Below, one piece after another: positions 56,924 through 64,000 of a stretch of 64,000 nucleotides of DNA. Every line of letters begins with the position of its first letter. Position 1 is the stretch's first letter. The notes under the pieces were generated by a model. It ran no database searches. It was not told where the DNA came from and saw only the letters and a list, made by a program, of their open reading frames with translations. This DNA comes from Peromyscus leucopus (taxonomy: Eukaryota > Chordata > Mammalia > Rodentia > Cricetidae). A program made the position numbers and the translations under genes. The stretch is from positions 30,134,161-30,198,160 of the forward strand of contig NC_051071.1 of the NCBI RefSeq assembly GCF_004664715.2, read 5' to 3'.

Positions 56924-58039
56924 CCTCATACCTCCTACAGACATTTGCCAGCCATTTTCATGCATCCTAAGAAAAGGAGAATGGGAGAGAAGGCAGAAAA
57001 TGTGGGTCCCTGAGACAGAGCCACTGGTAAAGGAAGAAAGAAAAAGAAAGCATTTTGGGCTCCTTTGAGTTTAGAGTAGCTTCTCTCAGGCACCCTCAGA
57101 GCTAGAGGCAAGTTTTTAAGACAGCATAAATCTTACCTCTTAGTTGTTTTGCTGACCATTATAGACAAATATTAGGGATTAGCAGGCACCTGTCAGAATT
57201 ACCAAGGTTTTGAATCCCAGAAAAAAAATTAACAAGGCCATGTGAATAGTGGTGGAAACAGAGACCACTTACTAAGTAAAACAGGCACCTCTGAGAGTGA
57301 AGGAGGACCAGACCTTGGAGAAACAGCTGGAAGCTCAGTGGTACTGTGGCCAGCAGTTAGAGACCTTTGGAGGTCATTGTGTATCTGTCTTTTTCTGAGA
57401 ATGCTATCATGTGTTGACCTTGATGGGGAAGGGTTTCCAGCCTGGTTTCTTTTATGTACTAATTTTCTTCCCACTCTTCTGCTACAGTGTTCCAACATGA
57501 TAACAGCTTCATAAAGTTTTTATATTTATAAAAGAAAAAAGTCATAAATCAAGGCATTTTCAAATACATCAGTGGATGTAGGCAAATTATAGTAAAGCCA
57601 GGAAATCTCTGTTATAAGGCTTTAGATGCTATCTGATGGCATTCCAAAAGAATTTAACTAATAGTCATGAGAATGTTAAGTCAAACACAGAGATGGACAA
57701 TGACTAGCCATTAAGGGAGGGGGCTGAAGATATCATAAGATAATTTGGCTCTGTAGCTGCAACATGCCAAGTCCCCATAATCATGGATGTTCTAACCAGT
57801 AAACTAGCCTTATGGAATCTGTATCAAGGTGTGGCTTTTTCCTGGGGACTCCAGTTTATAATTCTGTTTCATAAAGTTTCTAAGACACACAGCTTTCCTG
57901 GAGATCATTTCCCTGTTTAGATTAACTCTAGAGGAAAAGAGAAATAATCTACCTTTGTTACTTACCAAAAAGGGCTTACATCCTACCATTAGATAATAAT
58001 AATAATAAAAAAGTTGGGAATCAAATTGGCCACGTCCTT
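56924..58039. other. No recognisable gene
   Basis: Unique-looking. Two antiparallel frames at 57229-57514 (about 90 codons each) lack domains; I do not call them. Confidence 0.35.
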
Positions 58040-58410
58040 TCATTTTAGAAAAAAAAATTTATTTACCTAAACATGAAAACATAGTAAGCCCTACGTTGCT
58101 AGGAACCTCATATCCCTGGTTATAGGCACTTTCCAGCATCTGGTTCTGTACCAAGTAAGGAAGCCACACTCAATAGATGTTCACTGAACCAAGGAGTGAC
58201 AGTGACGGGGTGAGACTGAACTCCGCTCTGCACTGGGTTACACATCCTGGTGCCGGCCTCCCGGATTACAAGGATGGAGAAGATGCGGTTCCCAAACCTG
58301 CAGGGGCAAGAGACAGACTTAAAACAGCCTCCACTGGAACATGGTGAGTGCAGCACGGGGCGAGGCCTGGGGAAATGAGGAGCTACAAAGAGCCACCTGA
58401 GCCAGCCCGG
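58040..58410 (-). other. CpG-enriched patch with a possible terminal exon (minus strand)
   Basis: By hand count there are eight CpG between 58201 and 58410, in an otherwise CpG-poor window. On the minus strand a strong acceptor-like sequence (tctgtctcttgcccctgcag, AG opposite 58298-58299) precedes an open frame that continues to a stop at 58120, and an AATAAA follows opposite 58058-58063. The last third of that frame overlaps an L2/MIR-like motif (58120-58190). On the plus strand a donor-like catggtgagt lies at 58340. I know no protein that matches the frame. Confidence 0.25.
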
Positions 58411-61400
58411 TGTCAGAGGGGGCCTTTCATTTCTGAGAGTGTTTGCACATCCATAAGAAGTGTTTTTTGAGTCCTGTTCAAGAAGTAGCTATTTAGGGAT
58501 TACAAAATACTGGTCAGGTGACATGTGTCCCCTTAAGCACCATAGAATAACGGTTCAAGAAACTTAAGAGAAGCAAGAGGACAATAAAACCCAGGCTTCC
58601 ATAAATTAGAAATAATGGGAAAACCAGAGCTCTTCAAACCTCTGCTCTGGAGACATCCCAAGGGGTAGACATTTAAAACAAAAAAAAAAAAAAGATTTTT
58701 TTTTCTAGCCTGGGTATGAAGCTTGATGATTATATACTAGATACAGAGTTAATATCGTTTTTATAAGCTATGTGTGGAGCTCTCTTAAAGGGGGGCCATG
58801 GATGCTCCATTTCAACCACAATCAGTCTTTTAATTTAGGAATACAGACTAACTGAGATGAACACCAATTATTCAACAGTCTACAGTAGCATTATTTGACC
58901 ATTTTTCTATTTAGAATCCATTCAAGCTTATATGGCATATTACTTTTAATTAATTGAGTGTTTATGCGCTAAGGAGTTACTTGCTTGTGACTATAGTGAA
59001 ATTTCCAGGATTTATGGCAGGAACATTTTAGAACAGCAACACATGTTTCCCTCTGATTTGTATAGCTTCATTCATTATGATTTTTCCTGATGTTTTGCCT
59101 ACCATATTATTAACTTCCCCAAAGCAATGAAATACCAGCTTGTCTTCTCACAGCAGAGAAATGAGAGGGATAATTATGAACGTGGAAATCCCAGTGAAAA
59201 CATGCTTCTTCTTCTACTGAAAGAGGCTAGTGGTCCAAGACGGAGTTCCCTGGATTTATGGAGACCATTAAAAACACACAAACACACACACGAAAACAGA
59301 TACATTTTTTATCCAGCATCTTAGATACCCCATATTCAGGGAAAATAAATTACATAAAAACATGTATTTATATCGTTATATATTTTAATGTCACCCTGGG
59401 AAGGAATTTATATTTTACTATATGCTATAGAGACCAAATAAATCATCGAGGTTGCAAGTGCGTGCCATGCATAAATATTTAATCACTGCAAAGTGTGCTT
59501 TTCAAAATATAAGAGTTTGTAAGCACAGTGTTTGATTTGTAACTGACTCCTGGGCCAAGACCAGGGTGTGTTCTTTGCTACTCTCTGCTACTGAGGACCT
59601 CAGCATCTTGGAAGGGAGGACAGTACAGGGCACATGTCCCTGCCTGCTAATGAAAGATGTGGTGTGATCTGGGAAATCCATTGTAATCAGGGCTGTAGAT
59701 CAGCAGTCCTTTACAAAGAGCTGGGGGCTGACAGGACCACCAGAGTCATGTGTGTTTATTGTTCAACCAGGTGTTTAGGGACCATCCAGGCTCAACCCAT
59801 GTGGACACACCAGCAGAGGGAGATGTGGGAAGGAAGGTAGGAAGAAGAAAGTGAAGAATCAGACTGGGTGTGACCATTGGCTGGAGCAGACACCCACCCT
59901 CCCCTGACTGAGAGCTGTTTGTATTATAACATCCTGCAGTCTGCATTGTTGTCTCTCACAACATCATGGCTGGGGTGGCACTCTGACCATCCGGGTGGCC
60001 TCTCATAAAAGGGTAAAAAGGAATCCCTTGATTTACATCCCTCCTTCAGAACCGCTCCTGCCTCTTGGCTTCTCATTGCCATGTTTCCTTTGCCTACCCT
60101 GATGTTTCGCTTTCGTTTACACAACCTCTCCACTGGCCACAGGTTCCAAACTTGTGTTCACTAAGAGGAAAGTTAGATTGGAAAATAATTCCAAGTCTTG
60201 ATTCTTCCTCCCAAATCTGATTCCCCAATGTGAGGCTATTTCTAGCTCTGGAAATACAGAAGGATGGGAGGAGCGAAGGGAAGCCAGGGTATGTTGCTTA
60301 GGCAGGGAGGTAGTATAGTGACAAGCCTATTTTCTTAATAACTGACTTACCTTAAAGAGAAAAGTTTCATTCAGTGGGGAGAAAATCCCTAACCATCTAC
60401 TTAGGACACAGAATTTGCACAGCAAGGCACTTGTGAAACCCTAAAACATCCAAGACAGAGGAAAACTGAGGCAGGAAATAGAGAACACTTCTGAACAGCA
60501 GGAACAGGAAGGACAGACATATGGCTGCAAGTCGGGGGGAGAGATCTTTGGAATACAGAGAGAAAGCTCAGTTCATAGTGTGGACAGAAAAAAAGAAAAA
60601 GCTTAGGAAAAAAAAATGCTGCCATTAAACACCAGCCATATCATTTTCTCAGAGTCTGTTAGTTACCCCCTTTCCTCTTTTCTTGGGCAGAGCCCAAAAT
60701 ATTAGTTGTGCCTTCACTTCTAAGACTCTTACAGCATTTCTCACTGGAGCCATGGGATCTGATCTGCAACCAAAAGTCCAGCCCACACAATGCAGATGAG
60801 AATGGAGGACTCATTCTGTTTGGGAGAGGGATGAGGCTTAAGAGAGACTGACAGCTCAGCCCTCAGTCAGAGGCCTTTGAGAGAGTCAGGCAGAACAGTG
60901 GGGTGGGAGAAAGGCATCCACCCACTCAGAGACGGTGCATAGTTCTTTATGGCCCCTTAAGATAGAAAGAAGGGACCCAGAGATGTTTGCCCAAGGAAAT
61001 GGGTTGAAGGACAGCTGACCTTACCCAGTTAGACTTGGCGATGTTGTGTTTGTGTGTATTTCTGGCTGAAGTGGATATTTAAAAGGTTCCACAAACATTC
61101 TTGAGTAAGGGATGTCTGGAAGCACAACAGCTATCATGATAGAAAACACGAGATAAGACAGTTCCATCTCAACCTTTCTCTGTCTTTGGATTTGTTCATT
61201 GGAAAAGCTAGGTCCTTGGAAGAATGGAGTTTGAATGGGTAGTAGAGGGACTCAGCTCTTGTGAATGCTGTGCAAAGAGATAGACAACCAGAGTGTAGCT
61301 AGGTCTGTGAGACTCTTCACAGCAGCTAGAGGTTCTATGATCTAACAGGATTCTCTCTTCACATGAAATGATGGTCAGCAAGAAACTTTAGTTTAGAACA

Positions 61401-61899
61401 TAGAAATATATTACAGAATAAGTAAATCATGAGGATCTTGCTGGCCTTGGACCATTTGTATATTCCACAAAGAAGTTGCAAAACCCTAGGAGAGGCCTTC
61501 ATTAGCTTAAACAGTTTACCAATGCAATGGCTTTTCCCTGGAATCCACTTACTAATCAGGCACTGAGAGATGCCTCAGAACTAAAGCCTATTGTAATTCA
61601 ATTTGTTCTTCCCAACCAATACTAGTCACTGAACAAGCTAAGGTATATATGAATATCAAGCTCAGTATACAATCTTTTAACAAGGCTACTGCAAGGGTAT
61701 TTAGCTAAAGAGAAGTCATAAGATACATAGAACTGAATACACAAAGATTACCTAAAGATAATCAATAAGACCTTGATCAATACAGCTTGACATAAAATCA
61801 ATTAAAATACAATGGTGATGTTTGGTTTTAATTGAGTCAGATCTAAAGTATATATTTGTTTAGTTATTTGCATATATTCATTTTATAAAGTGACAGGGT
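58411..61899. other. No recognisable gene
   Basis: Unique-looking DNA with a short CA tract near 59274-59292. Frames are all under 75 codons and have no domain. The stretch is moderately repeat-poor compared with the rest of the window. Confidence 0.35.
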
Positions 61900-62215
61900 T
61901 TGTAATATTTTTGTTCAAGTAGTCAGATTTATTTTTATACCATATTCACCCTTCTATACACCCCTTTTGTCCCCCTTCCAAATGTTGCTGTCATACTTTC
62001 AGGTATTATTGTTTCTACTCACACACACATATGTATAAAGTATATCAAGTATATGTAAATATATGTATATGTGTATATATATTTTATTTATATATATAAG
62101 ATATATATACATATATAATTTAGAATCCATGTATGAGGAAAAACACATGATCTCTGTCTATTCAAGACTGGATTATTTTGCTTAATATGATGACCTCCAG
62201 TCCATTCTGAAACCA
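61900..62215 (-). mobile_element. L1 3' UTR fragment, reverse, with an AT microsatellite
   Basis: tcaagactggattattttgc, ttaatatgatgacctccagt and the pyrimidine-rich cttctatacaccccttttgt are the reverse of a rodent L1 3' UTR. An alternating TA/TG tract of about 80 bp lies at 62036-62118. Confidence 0.55.
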
Positions 62216-64000
62216 GTTAACATGAATGAATACTACTTTACCCTACACTTCCTAATTTCCCATGTTTTGTCCAAGACTGAGAGTGGGAATAAAAATGGGG
62301 AGTTCAGTGCTAGGGACACTAGTGACCACAACTTCTTGGCTGTAAAACATTTAATTGGGTCAAGCAACCTATGAACTGGTCAGAGCTCCAGAAACCAGCT
62401 TTGTAAATGCATCACCTGTCTGTGCCTGCTATTCTCTAGACTGTGTCTTTTTGCCAAAACTCTTCACCATGACTCCTCCCACCACAGCAATGTGCTATTT
62501 CTCTTATGATCTAACAACTAGGTACCGTGGAGGGAAGCATGAAGACAGACTCATGTGTGCTAATCTGGGAAGGACTGACTAATAGCAGCCCAGTAGCAGG
62601 TACTGTCCATGAGCCATCCCTGTCCTCTACTTAGGACGTGCTGTGGAGACAGACCGTGACCACTGTGACATTGTCTGAGAGCTCAGCCCAAGCTTAACAG
62701 ATGGAAACCTTAGGGATAATAGCCCCCAGGGTTAGCTCTCAGCCAATGGCAGTTAACAGTTGGAAGATACAGAGCCTAGCTGCTTCATCTGATGGGAAAC
62801 ATTTGACATTTCCTCCCAGGGCCCACCAAAGTGATTGAGCTCTGGTGTTCGAGGCAGTTAACTGTACAGGCTTTCCTGGTTTCTGGGCCACCCCCATGTC
62901 CTCTCCATTTCTATACTAATCTCTCCATGTTACCTCTAAAATAAATGACATGACTTCAAATCCTTTTTCCAGGGTCCCTTTATGGGACCTAGTCTATTAA
63001 ATAGCATTTGCATATTTAAAGAAGATAATTAGATCAACAACTCAAGAGACAAACCAGAAATGAGAGATATACGTGTGTAATATATTCATGTAGAGAAGAG
63101 AAATCTCAACAAAAAGCTTTTTGTTACTTTTTTTTTTGAGGAATGAGTCTATTTGACAGGAAGGTTGACCAGAGACTGCTCAGGACCATGTGCTGGAAGC
63201 CTATATTCTAATTCTGGCATCCCCATCAATGCACTGTTTAAAACTTTCATTTTTCTTTGTTAGAAGTGTAACAGTATTGTATTATTTAATTTTGACACAA
63301 TCCCCGTGAACCCATGCAAGGGAGCATAGTACATGGAGTCCCTTTAAAGGTGTGTTCCACAAGCAATTAATATAAACAAGCAACTTTTACATAGCACTGG
63401 CCCTGTTAAGAAGGACTGTTTAATTAGGCACATGACATTTTCCAATCTGTCTAGACAGGGTTCTATTTTTCCCTGGGATGCCTTTAGCCACACTTTCTCT
63501 GCAGACAGCAATTTTGTTGGGCAGTTCTGATGCTGTAGAGTCAGCCATGGAACTTTCTTTAGTTTTAGTGCTATTTGTCTTTCCGAATAGATCCAAGATT
63601 TACCCAAAAAATAGCTAGAGAGGCGGCTGGTAAAATGATCACCAAAAGTTGTTCCTTGGGTAGCCTTCATTGACTAGATGTTCACCATTATTAGTGGGGA
63701 TTTTAGTTGATTCTTCTTTTTCCCTCCCCTTGCCTTAAATAAAAGAGACCCCACACTGAAAGCACACTTAAAAGTCATTTAATTGAACACTCCAGCCACC
63801 AAACCAAGTGTCCTCTCCCTGGAACTCTGTCCCAGAGCAGATAAAGCTATTCCTTTATACCAGAGTCCTCTATTAGACTCCAGTCTAGTGGCAACTTTAA
63901 CAAAATAGTCAAATCCTTCCCTAGCCTAGTGTAATGGGATTGGGAAATCTGCAAACTAGAAGAAATCACAATGAGCAAGTAGAGAGCATTTTCTGACTAT
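62216..64000. other. No recognisable gene
   Basis: Unique-looking DNA to the end of the window. The 108-codon minus frame 63344-63670 begins with ATG, but shows no recognisable domain, signal peptide or splice context. Confidence 0.35.

Overview
The window is mammalian nuclear DNA with no recognisable protein-coding gene. The longest open frames either read through microsatellites or are relics of retrotransposon ORF2. The repeat content points to a murid-like rodent of the cricetid lineage: B1, B2, B3 and B4 SINEs, rodent MaLR-type LTRs and Lx-like L1s. The young B1 copies carry a 3' half with the string aaaggcgcaaagctacacag, and the young L1 3' ends carry a G-rich tract. From memory this looks most like Peromyscus (deer mouse) or a close relative; that species call is an inference. 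The general picture is an intergenic or deep-intronic, AT-rich, retroelement-dense region.

Layout. 1-6.1 kb: an L1 3' end cut by the window edge, a reverse-oriented MaLR-type element (5' LTR, tRNA-Leu-like primer site, internal region) interrupted by another LTR, a young B1, a B2, and a second LTR split by a repeat built of three units of about 240 bp. 6-11 kb: mostly old unique-looking sequence with microsatellites. 11-14 kb: a 5'-truncated L1 with target-site duplication and a B1 in its tail, an older L1 ORF2 relic, and a 297-bp polypyrimidine (CT/CCTCT) array. 14-22 kb: diverged DNA with ancient MIR/L2-like remnants, a B1 and (CA)(GA). 22-28.5 kb: CA/GCAC repeats, an LTR, Lx-like fragments, an L2-like block, a MaLR-type LTR and a possible L3/CR1-like relic. 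28.5-37 kb: quiet sequence with a B3 and several MIRs. 37-46.3 kb: B1s, four LTR-type elements, an ancient reverse L1, a B4 and a perfect 72-A run. 48-54 kb: a reverse L1 interrupted by a B1 and a GATA array, two head-to-head MaLR-type LTRs, a young L1 3' end and an older L1. 54.6-64 kb: one more MaLR-type LTR, a palindrome holding two AP-1 motifs, an LTR carrying B1-like modules, a CpG-enriched non-repeat patch with splice-like signals on the minus strand, and an L1 3' fragment.

Nothing here forms an operon, pathway or defence system. What can be reconstructed is a history of insertions: who landed inside whom, with several target-site duplications readable. The few places that might have a host function are the AP-1 palindrome (55655-55680), the CpG-enriched patch with a possible terminal exon (58040-58410), the possible CR1-like relic (28290-28440) and the inverted LTR pair (50471-51274). 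Family names come from recognition by eye, without a repeat library, so subfamily labels are provisional.
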